The notes under the pieces are model-generated. The model was not told the origin of the DNA. It worked only from the letters and a program-made list of their open reading frames with translations, and ran no database searches. A stretch of DNA of 64,000 bases from Arthrobacter sp. zg-Y820 (GTDB lineage: Bacteria; Actinomycetota; Actinomycetes; Actinomycetales; Micrococcaceae): positions 2,480,001 to 2,544,000 of the forward strand of contig NZ_CP126247.1 in assembly GCF_030142155.1 (NCBI RefSeq), read 5' to 3'. A program made the position numbers and the translations under genes. Of the stretch, positions 16,251 through 24,739 are shown one piece after another (position 1 is the stretch's first letter; each line of letters opens with the position of its first letter).

Positions 16251-17519
16251 ATGTCGCAGAAATTGGCCCCTTTGCAGGAGCGCTTCATGCACCGCAAATC
16301 GTTATGGATTTGCTTCGCTGTGGTCCATTTAGTCTTCTTCGCAGCGTTGTCGTCGCTCATTTTCTCAGGCGGCGTGCTCAGCGACATCATCTTCTACCGG
16401 CAGTGGGCCTTCGACGGCATCGAGAACGGCATTTGGCAGGGCATCAGTGCGGACTGGGTCTATCCGATCGGAGCACTGGTTCCCATGCTCCTGGCCGCTG
16501 TGCTGGGCTGGGGCCCGTATCAGCTGGTCTGGTTCCTCATCTTCACGGCGCTGAACGCCGCTGCCGTGGCCGTTCTGAGCAAGCCGGGAACCCCGGTCCG
16601 CTATGCGGCTTCGTATTGGTGGCTGCTCATCACCGGGCTGCTGGGCCCGGTGGCTGTGGGCCGAGTGGACGGCCTTACGGCACCTCTGGTGGTCATCGCG
16701 CTGCTGCTGCTGGCCAAGCGTCCCGTCGTGGCTTCGGCCCTGCTGGCGTTCGCCACCTGGATGAAGGTCTGGCCGGCGGCGGTGATCCTGGCGGTCCTGG
16801 TCACCTGGCGCCGCCGCGGAACGCTGCTGCTGACCGGCGCGGCTGTATCCCTTCTCATGGCCGGAGTTGTGGTCGCCGGCGGCGGAATCTCCCACCTGCT
16901 GTCCTTCATTGGCGCCCAGGGTGCCCGCGGCATGCAGATGGAGGCCCCGTTCACGACGCCCGGGCTGTGGCAGGCGATTCTGGGCGGATCTGATGCCTAC
17001 ATTTTCGAGGACAAGCTCATCAACACGCGCGAGGTCCGCGGTGCACTCGGCGAGCCGGTGGCCGCGCTGATGATGCCGCTGCTGGCGCTGGCGGCCCTCG
17101 CCGTCGTCGTCCTGCTTCTGTGGGCCATGCGCCGGGGAGCCGACGCCGGGCAGCTGCTCATCGCCGGATCGCTGGCGCTGGTGGCCGCATTCATCGTGTT
17201 CAACAAGGTGGGCTCGCCGCAGTTCATGCTGTGGCTGGGCGCCGTGGTGGCCGTCGGAGTGGCCTGGGAGGGCCGCAGCTGGCGCGTCCCGGCGATCCTG
17301 ATGCTGGTCATCGCTCCGCTGACCACACTGGTTTACCCGATGTTCTACGCTGCGCTGTACAACGACCTGAACGTGGTTGTGGCGCTGCTGCTCACGGTCC
17401 GCAACATCCTGCTGCTGGTCCTCTTCGTCTGGTCGCTGGTGCGGATTGTCCGCCTGACCAAGGCAGGCGGCGCCGGCCGCCTCAGCGCACCCGGAGTTCG
17501 CCCGGAGACGGCTCCGTAA
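16251..17519 (+). CDS. Glycosyltransferase 87 family membrane protein
   Basis: 422-residue polytopic membrane protein with about ten hydrophobic helices and the early loop typical of GT-C polyprenol-phosphate-mannose enzymes (SGGVLSDIIFYRQWAFDGIENGIW, then WVYPIGALVPM). GT87 members extend lipid-linked mannose structures such as phosphatidylinositol mannosides and lipoglycans. AAGGAG is 11 bp before the ATG; an internal ATG at 16287 with GGAG is a fair alternative. The 3' end overlaps that of the convergent mptB-like gene by 38 bp. The linked arrangement suggests both act in cell-envelope mannan synthesis. Confidence 0.78.
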   Translation: MSQKLAPLQERFMHRKSLWICFAVVHLVFFAALSSLIFSGGVLSDIIFYRQWAFDGIENGIWQGISADWVYPIGALVPMLLAAVLGWGPYQLVWFLIFTALNAAAVAVLSKPGTPVRYAASYWWLLITGLLGPVAVGRVDGLTAPLVVIALLLLAKRPVVASALLAFATWMKVWPAAVILAVLVTWRRRGTLLLTGAAVSLLMAGVVVAGGGISHLLSFIGAQGARGMQMEAPFTTPGLWQAILGGSDAYIFEDKLINTREVRGALGEPVAALMMPLLALAALAVVVLLLWAMRRGADAGQLLIAGSLALVAAFIVFNKVGSPQFMLWLGAVVAVGVAWEGRSWRVPAILMLVIAPLTTLVYPMFYAALYNDLNVVVALLLTVRNILLLVLFVWSLVRIVRLTKAGGAGRLSAPGVRPETAP

Positions 17520-19020
17520 GCTTTCGCTGGAAGAGGACCTTCGTCTTGCGGTCCAAGAAGATCAGATACAGCGCGAAGCCCAGCGCCGTCACGGCAGCAA
17601 TCTGCCTGGCGGCGCTGAGGCTGAAGTCGAAGTAGGGCCAGATGTCCAGCTGGTCGCTGATCGCGTAAACCATGAAGAACGAGACCAGCAGGTAAAGCGT
17701 TTTCACCTGCCAGTCGTTGCGGATTCCGGTGACGGCAAACAGCGGAATCAGCCACACCACGTACCAGGACTGGATCATCGGCGCGAGCAGGACGACGGCG
17801 GCAAACGCCAGGGCCAGACGGCGCACCAGCCTGCTGTACTCGCCCACGAACATGTGCCAGAGCACGATCACGACGGACACGACCCGGCCGACGGTGTGCA
17901 CGATGTCGGCAAACGTCCAGCCGGGAAGGCCGAGGGCATTGCCCAGGGTGGCGACGAGCATGCCGAGGAAGCCGACCGGTGCGTACCAAATCCAGACGCT
18001 GCCGGGAGTGCTCAGCGCACCGACCCAGCCAAAGCCGAAACCGTTCACGATGCCCATGATCCACAGGATGCCCAGGGAGATTCCGGCGGTCATGAACCAG
18101 TAGAGGAATTTGCGCGGCCAGGAAGCGCCCTTGCCCGCCCACATCAGGCCCACGAAGGGCAGCAGGATGACGGTGATCGGCTTGATGCCAATGGACAGCG
18201 TGATCAGCAGGATGCCGGGAAGCGCACGCTTGGTGGCGGCCAGGTACAAGCCGGCCAGTGCCAGCCCGATCATCAGGGCGTCATTGTGGATGCTGGCAAT
18301 GAAGGTGGTCAGGAACAACGGGTTGGCCGCCGTCAGCCACAGGGCGCGGTTGGGGTTGATGTTGTGCAGTTCGGCGAGCTTGGGAACGTAGTAGACGCAC
18401 AGCGCCACACCGATCAGGGAGATCAGCCGAAAGAGCAGGATCGAGAACTCCGGCTGGCCGTCGGTGATGCCGACGACGAGTTCCTCCAGCCACAGGAACA
18501 CCGGGCCGTACGGCGTGGGGCTCTGCGCCCACAGATCGTCGGCGCCGGTCTGCAGATAATTGGAAATCTGCGAATAGCCGTCCTTGTACGGATTCAGCCC
18601 GCTGACCATGACCAGGCCCTGCGCAATGTAAGCAAAGACATCGCGGCTGAAGAGCGGCAGTGCCAGGCACATCGGACCGCCCCAGGCAACGATCGCCTTC
18701 AGCACCACCGGCCGGGTTTCCGGCCCCCAGGACGTGATGCGCTGCCCGAGCCTCAGCCACGAACGGACGAGGAGCATGCCGCCCAGTGCCAGCAGGAAGA
18801 CGGCAAGCACGGAGCCCTCCGGCTCAAACCGGAGCCACATGATCACCGGGTTGCGGCGCAGGTCATAGGAAGCCAGGGACAGCCATCCGACACCAAGCGA
18901 GCCGGCAAGCATCATGATGGAACCGACGAGGCCCTGGATGATCGCGACGTTCGGATTGTTGGCTTTCGCGATCTCCGTGTCCGGAGACGAAGGCTCGGTC
19001 GCGGGGACCTGGGCGGTCAT
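17482..19020 (-). CDS. mptB: Polyprenol-phosphate-mannose alpha-1,6-mannosyltransferase, MptB-like
   Basis: 512-residue integral membrane GT-C glycosyltransferase with about 13 helices. The first extracytoplasmic loop has the acidic pair typical of the fold (PLFSRDVFAYIAQGLVMVSGLNPYKDGY), and downstream segments SPTPYGPVFLWLEELVV and ASIHNDALMIGLALAGLYLA match MptA/MptB enzymes that build the alpha-1,6-mannan core of lipomannan. I use the ATG beginning MTAQVPAT; a TTG 13 codons upstream is possible. Its 3' end overlaps the opposing GT87 gene. Whether it acts on lipomannan or another mannan in this organism is not visible. Confidence 0.85.
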   Translation of the reverse strand: MTAQVPATEPSSPDTEIAKANNPNVAIIQGLVGSIMMLAGSLGVGWLSLASYDLRRNPVIMWLRFEPEGSVLAVFLLALGGMLLVRSWLRLGQRITSWGPETRPVVLKAIVAWGGPMCLALPLFSRDVFAYIAQGLVMVSGLNPYKDGYSQISNYLQTGADDLWAQSPTPYGPVFLWLEELVVGITDGQPEFSILLFRLISLIGVALCVYYVPKLAELHNINPNRALWLTAANPLFLTTFIASIHNDALMIGLALAGLYLAATKRALPGILLITLSIGIKPITVILLPFVGLMWAGKGASWPRKFLYWFMTAGISLGILWIMGIVNGFGFGWVGALSTPGSVWIWYAPVGFLGMLVATLGNALGLPGWTFADIVHTVGRVVSVVIVLWHMFVGEYSRLVRRLALAFAAVVLLAPMIQSWYVVWLIPLFAVTGIRNDWQVKTLYLLVSFFMVYAISDQLDIWPYFDFSLSAARQIAAVTALGFALYLIFLDRKTKVLFQRKLTEPSPGELRVR

Positions 19021-19322
19021 CTGCGTGGTTCCAATCTTTGGGTTTGTACGGTTACCCAACGGCGTGGCGGCGCGGGCCTGATTTCACGGCGAAGGCCGGA
19101 TTTCACGAGCTGCAGTCACCAGCAGCAAATCAGCGTGGCCGACGGTACCGTACAACCAGCACCGATGCACCGCGGCGAGGACCGTCAGTAGCCCAAATAT
19201 TAGCATCGCAGCGCGCGCAAATCCGGGATGGTGCGGACGCGCCGGAGCCGGAACACAGGTATGCGGGGTGCGTCACATACACTGACATCCGTTTGGATCA
19301 TCAACGCAAGGCGGTATGGGCT

Positions 19323-20036
19323 GTGGGGCGCCACCGGGCAGACAGTGAAGACAGACAGAAGCACGACGACGGACCGCAGGTTCCGGTGCCGCAGCGCAGG
19401 CGCGGAGACAGCGAGGAACCCGTTTCGACACTGCGACCTGTCAGCAGCGAGGCACTGCGTCCGCGCCGCAGCTCCAAACCTGCAGCCGCCGGCTCCGCGG
19501 CGCCGAAGCCCTTCCGGAAGCCCTCGCAGAAGCCCGCCCAGATCAATTACGATCTGCTCGGCTGGGGCTTCTTCCTGACCGCCACCGCAGCCGCAGCCAT
19601 GGTTTGGGTCGGCGTCGACTGGCCTGTCACTGCCGCATCCGCCCTCGTGCTTCTCCTGGCCTTTGCGGCCGTCTGGTACGCCTCGTCGACTCCTTCGGGC
19701 GTCGTGACCGTCCCGGTTGCGGATCCTGCCCCGGCCCCCGCGGCTCCGGTCGAGACTGTGGCTCCGGTCCAGATTGTGGAACCGGCAGCACCTGCAGTAC
19801 CTGCTGCTGCAACGCTGACGGCACCGACGGCATCAGGAGTTGCTGCGGCTGCTGCGGACTCAGCCGACACCGAGGAGCCCGCGGAAAGCCGCTGGACACG
19901 CACCTTCGGCCCGCCCGAAACCGGCCAGCTCCCGATCCAGCGACACAACGCCGCTGCCGCCTCCGCCGTCGTCGTGCCCGCTGCTCCCGACGCCGATTCT
20001 CCGGACCGCAGGCAGCGCAGCCACTCCGGCCTCTGA
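19323..20036 (+). CDS. Small membrane protein with long Ala/Pro-rich tail
   Basis: About 237 residues. A basic, Ser/Arg-rich N-terminus (RPRRSSKPAAAGSAAPKPFRKPSQ) precedes a two-helix membrane hairpin (LLGWGFFLTATAAAAMVWVGV and VTAASALVLLLAFAAVWYASS), then about 120 residues of Ala/Pro/Val-rich low-complexity sequence. I do not recognise a family. The start is a guess: this GTG has AAGGCGG about 10 bp upstream, but the frame is open further upstream to 19038. The hairpin and the positional constraint between mptB and orn suggest it is real. Function unknown. Confidence 0.5.
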   Translation: MGRHRADSEDRQKHDDGPQVPVPQRRRGDSEEPVSTLRPVSSEALRPRRSSKPAAAGSAAPKPFRKPSQKPAQINYDLLGWGFFLTATAAAAMVWVGVDWPVTAASALVLLLAFAAVWYASSTPSGVVTVPVADPAPAPAAPVETVAPVQIVEPAAPAVPAAATLTAPTASGVAAAAADSADTEEPAESRWTRTFGPPETGQLPIQRHNAAAASAVVVPAAPDADSPDRRQRSHSGL

Positions 20037-20159
20037 CGCTCCAGCTTCTGATCCTCCGGCCTTGGAACCTCCGGCACCGCCGAAGGCACGGATTCTTCGG
20101 TGCGTGCATCGCAACACAGCGCGCCGCGCGCTGCCGGAGCCAAGCGGTACATTGGTTCT

Positions 20160-20774
20160 GTGCCAATAACTAATGAACGCATTGTCTGGATTGACTGTGA
20201 AATGACCGGGCTGGACATCACGAATGACGCCCTGATCGAAGTGGCAGTCCTGGTGACCGACTCCGAGCTGAATATTCTGGGGGACGGGGTGGACGTCGTC
20301 ATCCGTCCCGATGACGCCGCCCTCGCGCAGATGGGTGACTTTGTGCGGAACATGCACACCACCTCCAAGCTCCTGGATGAACTGCCGAACGGCATGTCCA
20401 TGGCTGAGGCGGAAGCCCAGGTGATTGACTACATCACCAAGTGGGTTCCGGAGCCCAAGAAGGCGCAGCTGGCCGGGAACTCAGTGGGCACTGACAAGAT
20501 GTTCCTGGCCCGGGACATGCCCGAGGTCATCGATTACCTGCACTACCGGATCATCGATGTCTCCACCATCAAGGAACTGGCACGCCGCTGGTATCCCCGC
20601 GCGTACTTCCAGGCGCCCGCCAAGACGGGAAACCACCGGGCGCTGGGCGACATCGTGGATTCCATCAATGAACTCCGGTACTACCGCCAAGCCGTTTTTG
20701 TGCCGGCTCCGGGACCGGACTCGGCCACAGCCAAGAAGATCGCCGCGGGCATCATCGAGGACATCAAAGGTTAG
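20160..20774 (+). CDS. orn: Oligoribonuclease
   Basis: 204-residue DEDDh 3'-to-5' exoribonuclease that degrades 2-5 nt RNAs (and pGpG) to mononucleotides, the last step of RNA turnover. Motifs: Exo I IVWIDCEMTGLD (first Asp and Glu), Exo II around LAGNSVGTDKMFLARDMP, and Exo III GNHRALGDIVDSI (His and last Asp). The GTG start gives the usual N-terminus MPITNERIVWIDCEMTG; upstream in-frame sequence is unrelated. Followed by tRNA-His, as in several actinobacteria. Confidence 0.95.
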   Translation: MPITNERIVWIDCEMTGLDITNDALIEVAVLVTDSELNILGDGVDVVIRPDDAALAQMGDFVRNMHTTSKLLDELPNGMSMAEAEAQVIDYITKWVPEPKKAQLAGNSVGTDKMFLARDMPEVIDYLHYRIIDVSTIKELARRWYPRAYFQAPAKTGNHRALGDIVDSINELRYYRQAVFVPAPGPDSATAKKIAAGIIEDIKG

Positions 20775-20916
20775 CTCGGTCACATTTGGGCCACCCGGCC
20801 CGAACTTGGTCAGGACTACCCGAAAAACCGTGTAAGCTTGATTCCGCTGCCCCAGATAAATGAGTTTGCAAAGACCACTCGCCTGGACTTTGGAAATATG
20901 TTATCCGGGGCACATG

Positions 20917-20992
20917 GTGGGTATAGCTCAGTTGGCAGAGCGCCTGGTTGTGGTCCAGGAGGTCGCGGGTTCAACCCCCGTTACTCACCCCA
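20917..20992 (+). tRNA. tRNA-His(GUG)
   Basis: 76 nt with encoded CCA. Acceptor GTGGGTA/TACTCAC, discriminator C73, and a G at -1 (20916) ready to pair with C73, the identity element of tRNA-His. Anticodon stem CCTGG/CCAGG with anticodon GTG; T-arm CGGGG-type stem with TTCAACC loop. Confidence 0.95.
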
Positions 20993-21018
20993 ATGAAGTT
21001 GGCAGGACCAGCTTCACA

Positions 21019-21052
21019 AAGGCCGCCCCGGTTTGATTCGGGGCGGCCTTTG
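21019..21052 (+). terminator. Intrinsic terminator of tRNA-His
   Basis: AAGGCCGCCCCG and CGGGGCGGCCTT form a 12-bp stem around GTTTGATT, followed by T-rich sequence (TTTGTTGTGTTT). Lies 26 nt after the tRNA. Confidence 0.8.
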
Positions 21053-21180
21053 TTGTGTTTGACTGTTATGAGGTGCTCCGGCCCGCCGCAACGACCGCAG
21101 CGCAGCGCCGCAGCAAGCCAATGAACCACCGGCCACCGCCGCTGAAAATCAGTGTGGCCAGCCAATGAGGAGATGCCGCC

Positions 21181-22338
21181 TTGGAGCGCAGCTTGTTCGA
21201 AGAAGACCATGAGCTTTTCCGCGACCTCGCCCGGGAATTCAACGCCCGCGAGGTTGCCCCCGGGTATGCCCGGTGGGATGCCGAACACATGATGCCCCGG
21301 CAGCTGTGGACGGCCGCCGGCGAACAGGGCCTGCTCGGCCTGGCCGTTCCGGAAGAGTTCGGCGGCGCCGGCATGCCCGACTACCGCTTCCGCGCCGTAA
21401 TGGATGAGGAATTCGCGAAAGCCAACCACCTCGCGGTCGCCCTGGCGTTCCACCTGCACGACGACATGGTCCTCCCCCATCTGCTGGCCTACGGCTCCGA
21501 CGACCTCAAGGAGCGCTGGCTGCCGGACATGGTCAGCGGCGCCAAGGTCACCTCCGTGGCCTGGACGGAGCCCGGTGCCGGCAGTGACCTGCGCGGCATC
21601 CGCACCAAGGCCGTCCGCGCCGACGACGGCGGCTGGCGCCTGAGCGGCCAGAAGACCTTCATCGGCAACGGAATCAGCGGCGATGCGTCCCTGGTCCTGG
21701 CCCGCACCGACGGAAGCACGGGCCGCGGCGGCAGGGACTCGTTCAGCATGTTCATGGTGGAAAAGACCGAGGGCTACGTCACCGGCGGGCAGCTGGACAA
21801 GATGGGGCTGAAAGCCTCGGACACCGCCGAGCTTTTCTTCGACAACGTCCTTGTTCCGGAGGGGAACCTTGTCGGCGAAGTGGGCCGCGGCTTGGAGTAC
21901 GCCGCCGGCCAGCTCCCCCAGGGCCGGCTGGCCATCGCCGTCGCCTCCTCCGCCGTCGCCCGGCAGATCTATGAAGCCACTGTCGAGTACACGAAGAACC
22001 GCAACGCCTTCGGTGAACGGGTTGCCGACTTCCAGAACAGCCGCTTTGCCCTGGCCGACATCCTCACCGAGGTTGAGGTCACCGAGGCATACGTGGACTC
22101 AGCCATTGGAGCGTTCAACGAGGGGAAGCTGGACGCCGTCTCCGCGGCCAAGGCCAAGCTCTGGGCCAGTGAACGCGTCAAGTCCATCACCGACCGCTGC
22201 CTGCAGCTGCACGGCGGCTACGGCTACATCCTCGAGTACCCGGTGGCGCAGGCGTTCCTCGCCGCACGGCTGCTGACCATCTTCGGCGGCACCTCCGAGA
22301 TCATGCGCGAAGTCATCGGCCGGCAGATCACCGCCTAG
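21181..22338 (+). CDS. Acyl-CoA dehydrogenase family protein
   Basis: 385-residue FAD-dependent acyl-CoA dehydrogenase fold. Visible are the N-terminal helical domain, the flavin-binding segment SVAWTEPGAGSDLRGI (about 125-140), GQKTFIGNGISGDASLVLART, and the C-terminal FGERVADFQNSRFALADI and LHGGYGYILEYPVAQ. The usual catalytic Glu is missing at both known positions: Gly369 in FGGTSEIM (short/medium-chain enzymes have YEGT) and Gly248 in LPQGRL (long-chain/isovaleryl enzymes have Q/L-E-R-L). TTG start with GAGGAG about 11 bp upstream. The fold assignment is firm; the substrate and even dehydrogenase activity are open. Confidence 0.88.
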   Translation: MERSLFEEDHELFRDLAREFNAREVAPGYARWDAEHMMPRQLWTAAGEQGLLGLAVPEEFGGAGMPDYRFRAVMDEEFAKANHLAVALAFHLHDDMVLPHLLAYGSDDLKERWLPDMVSGAKVTSVAWTEPGAGSDLRGIRTKAVRADDGGWRLSGQKTFIGNGISGDASLVLARTDGSTGRGGRDSFSMFMVEKTEGYVTGGQLDKMGLKASDTAELFFDNVLVPEGNLVGEVGRGLEYAAGQLPQGRLAIAVASSAVARQIYEATVEYTKNRNAFGERVADFQNSRFALADILTEVEVTEAYVDSAIGAFNEGKLDAVSAAKAKLWASERVKSITDRCLQLHGGYGYILEYPVAQAFLAARLLTIFGGTSEIMREVIGRQITA

Positions 22339-22404
22339 CCGCCGCGCTTGCCGCACCCGCACTTCTTGCAGCACCAGCACCGCCCGTCCTACAGAAAGAC
22401 AGCC

Positions 22405-22977
22405 ATGACAGTCCGTCCCATCGTCATCCACGGCGAACCCGTCCTGCACCGCCGCGCCGCTCCGGTGGAAAAGTTCGACGACGAACTGCGCACCCTGGTC
22501 GCCGACATGTACGAAACCATGGACGCGGCCAACGGCGTCGGACTGGCAGCTACGCAGGTGGGCGTGGGGCTGCGCCTCTTTACCTTCGCTTTCCAGAACG
22601 ACGACGATGCCCCCGACCGCGGCGTCGTCGTCAATCCCGTGCTCATCACCTCCAAGGTTCCCGGCTCCGCCCCGGACCCCGAAGAGGACGCTGAAGGCTG
22701 CCTGTCGGTGCCCGGCGAGAATTTCCCCGTGAACCGCGCTGAATGGGTGAAGATTTCCGGCTTCGACGAAAACGGCGCGCCGGTGGAATTCGAGGCCACC
22801 GACTGGTTTGCCCGCGTCCTGCAGCACGAGTACGACCACTTGGACGGCAAACTCTATGTGGACAAGCTCAACGACCGGTGGAGCCGCAAGGCCCGCAAGG
22901 TGATCAAGGCCCACGGCTGGAACGTTCCGGGGCTGACCTGGATGCCCGGCGTCGACCCGGATCCGTTCGGCCACTAG
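22405..22977 (+). CDS. def: Peptide deformylase
   Basis: 190-residue metallo-hydrolase that removes the N-formyl group from nascent proteins. The three family motifs are intact: GVGLAATQVG (motif 1), EGCLSVPG with the metal-binding Cys (motif 2) and QHEYDHLDG with H-E-x-x-H (motif 3). The ATG (MTVRPIVIHGEPVLHRRA) follows a GAAAG; earlier in-frame starts add an unlikely His-rich extension. It follows the acyl-CoA dehydrogenase gene by 66 bp on the same strand. Ends at a large perfect inverted repeat facing gapB. Confidence 0.95.
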   Translation: MTVRPIVIHGEPVLHRRAAPVEKFDDELRTLVADMYETMDAANGVGLAATQVGVGLRLFTFAFQNDDDAPDRGVVVNPVLITSKVPGSAPDPEEDAEGCLSVPGENFPVNRAEWVKISGFDENGAPVEFEATDWFARVLQHEYDHLDGKLYVDKLNDRWSRKARKVIKAHGWNVPGLTWMPGVDPDPFGH

Positions 22978-22989
22978 GAAACCAACCGC

Positions 22990-23045
22990 CGAAATGGCAG
23001 AAGGTGCGCTTCCCAGCTCTGGGAAGCGCACCTTCTGCCATTTCG
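22990..23045. terminator. 26-bp perfect inverted repeat between def and gapB
   Basis: Two exactly complementary 26-nt arms (22990-23015 and 23020-23045) around the loop GCTC, placed between two convergent genes. Likely a bidirectional terminator or mRNA end-protecting hairpin, but no T-tract follows on either strand. The arm length without a single mismatch is unusual. Confidence 0.7.
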
Positions 23046-23059
23046 CGGGTGGAAACCGC

Positions 23060-24526
23060 TTAGAGCGAGGCGGCCAATTCCTGAACGCGGGGGAAGGCCG
23101 GCGGATTCACATGCGCCATTTCCTCCAGCACCCGGATCACCTGGCAGCTGTAACCGAACTCGTTGTCGTACCAGACGTAGAGAACGGCGTTCTTGCCGTT
23201 GGAAATGGTGGCCAGGCCGTCGACGATGCCGGCGCGCTTGGAACCCACGAAGTCGGTGGACACGACCTCCGGTGAATCGATGTAGTCGATCTGCTTGTGC
23301 AGGTCCGAGTTCAGCGAGGTCTCGCGCAGGAAGGCGTTGATCTCTTCCTTGGTGGTGGCGGTCTCGAAGTTCAGGTTCAGGATCGCCATCGAGACGTCGG
23401 GGGTGGGAACGCGGATGGCGTTGCCGCTGAGCTTGCCCGCCAGTTCCGGCAGTGCCTTGGCCACGGCCTTGGCGGCACCGGTTTCGGTGATCACCATGTT
23501 GAGGGCGGCGGACCGGCCGCGCCGGTCACCGTTGTGGAAGTTGTCGATCAGGTTCTGGTCATTCGTGAACGAGTGCACCGTCTCAACGTGTCCGTGGATG
23601 ATGCCGTACTTGTCGTTGAGGACCTTCAGCACCGGGGTGATGGCGTTGGTGGTGCAGGACGCCGCCGTGATGATCTTGTCATCGTCGGTGATCGCCTCGT
23701 GGTTGATGCCGTGCACGATGTTCTTGAGGCTGCCCTTGCCCGGGGCCGTGAGCAGAACGCGGGCGACGCCCTTGGCGCGCAGGTGCTGGGCCAGACCTTC
23801 TTCGTCGCGCCAGCGTCCGGTGTTGTCGACGACGACGGCGTTGTTGATGCCGAAGGCCGTGTAATCAACGGTCGTCGGGTCGTTGGAGTAGATGACCTGG
23901 ATCAGGGTGCCGTTGGCCAGGATGGTGTTGTTGGCCTCATCCACGGTGATGGTGCCGTCGAAGGCGCCGTGCACCGAGTCGCGGCGCAGCAGCGATGCAC
24001 GCTTGACCAGGTCATTGTCCGAGCCCTTGCGGACCACAATCGCGCGCAGGCGAAGTCCCTGTCCGCCGCCGGCGTGGTCGATGAGGATGCGGGCCAGCAG
24101 GCGCCCAATCCGGCCAAAGCCGTAGAGCACGACGTCGGTGCTGGTGCGGTCGTCGGCGCCGTGCTTGCCGGCCACTCCGGACAGCTCGGCGCGGAGGAAC
24201 TCGACGAGGTCCGTTCCGTTGCCCTCGGCCTTGTACTTCAGGCTCAGGCGGGCAAGGTCGATGGACGCCGCACCGAGCTCAAGCTCGGTCAGTGCCTGCA
24301 GCAGCGGGTACGTGTCGGAGACCGGCAGCTCCACTTCGTCGATCTGCCGGGCAAACCGGTGCGCCTTGAGGATATCGATGACTGACCGGTTGACCAGCGG
24401 CCGGCCGTACACCGAGGTGACCACACTGTTTTCCCGGTACAGCCGCCCGATCAGCGGAATCATTGCCTCGGCGAGGGCCTCGCGGTCCATCCAGGTATCA
24501 AGGCAGGCATCGGAGAACTGGCTCAA
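23060..24526 (-). CDS. Long glyceraldehyde-3-phosphate dehydrogenase (GapB type)
   Basis: 488 residues, about 150 longer than classical GAPDH. Residues 1-130 are an alpha-helical extension (MSQFSDACLDTWMDREALAEAM...). The NAD(P)-binding domain then starts at VVLYGFGRIGRLLARIL, the catalytic Cys is in ITAASCTTNAITPV, and the C-terminal YVWYDNEFGYSCQVIRVLEEMA is typical. The layout matches the second, about 480-residue GAPDH of actinobacteria such as C. glutamicum GapB, which acts mainly in gluconeogenesis; cofactor preference cannot be fixed here. TTG start. A TGTCCTA-centred near-palindrome lies about 150 bp upstream. Confidence 0.9.
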   Translation of the reverse strand: MSQFSDACLDTWMDREALAEAMIPLIGRLYRENSVVTSVYGRPLVNRSVIDILKAHRFARQIDEVELPVSDTYPLLQALTELELGAASIDLARLSLKYKAEGNGTDLVEFLRAELSGVAGKHGADDRTSTDVVLYGFGRIGRLLARILIDHAGGGQGLRLRAIVVRKGSDNDLVKRASLLRRDSVHGAFDGTITVDEANNTILANGTLIQVIYSNDPTTVDYTAFGINNAVVVDNTGRWRDEEGLAQHLRAKGVARVLLTAPGKGSLKNIVHGINHEAITDDDKIITAASCTTNAITPVLKVLNDKYGIIHGHVETVHSFTNDQNLIDNFHNGDRRGRSAALNMVITETGAAKAVAKALPELAGKLSGNAIRVPTPDVSMAILNLNFETATTKEEINAFLRETSLNSDLHKQIDYIDSPEVVSTDFVGSKRAGIVDGLATISNGKNAVLYVWYDNEFGYSCQVIRVLEEMAHVNPPAFPRVQELAASL

Positions 24527-24674
24527 AGATCTTCACATCCTTCTCTCAGCCGGCACTGCTTTGTGCCGGTTGGTCAACTCGCGTTCGCCCGGGCCCTGCA
24601 GCGGTGGCTGCAGAATTATCCGGCGTGCGACGTGTGTCCGAGGCTGCGGACATCCCGCGCCTCGGTCCCTCCAA

Positions 24675-24690
24675 GTGTATTAGGACACAC
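24675..24690. promoter_or_regulatory. Near-palindrome upstream of gapB, possible promoter/operator
   Basis: GTGTATTAGGACACAC. On the minus strand it contains TAATAC, a possible -10 for gapB. It shares GTGT-TAGGACACA with the palindrome in the aceE upstream region (39480-39492). Role inferred only from position and similarity. Confidence 0.3.
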
Positions 24691-24739
24691 GTGACGCACT
24701 TGCATGTTGCGCGAGATGTTAGTCACACACACTGAGCTG

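Noticed and set aside
17854..19191. 445-codon plus-strand frame opposite mptB
   Set aside because: Product is Asp/Gly/Gln/His-rich low-complexity, typical of an antisense reading; MptB on the minus strand has strong membrane helices and motifs.
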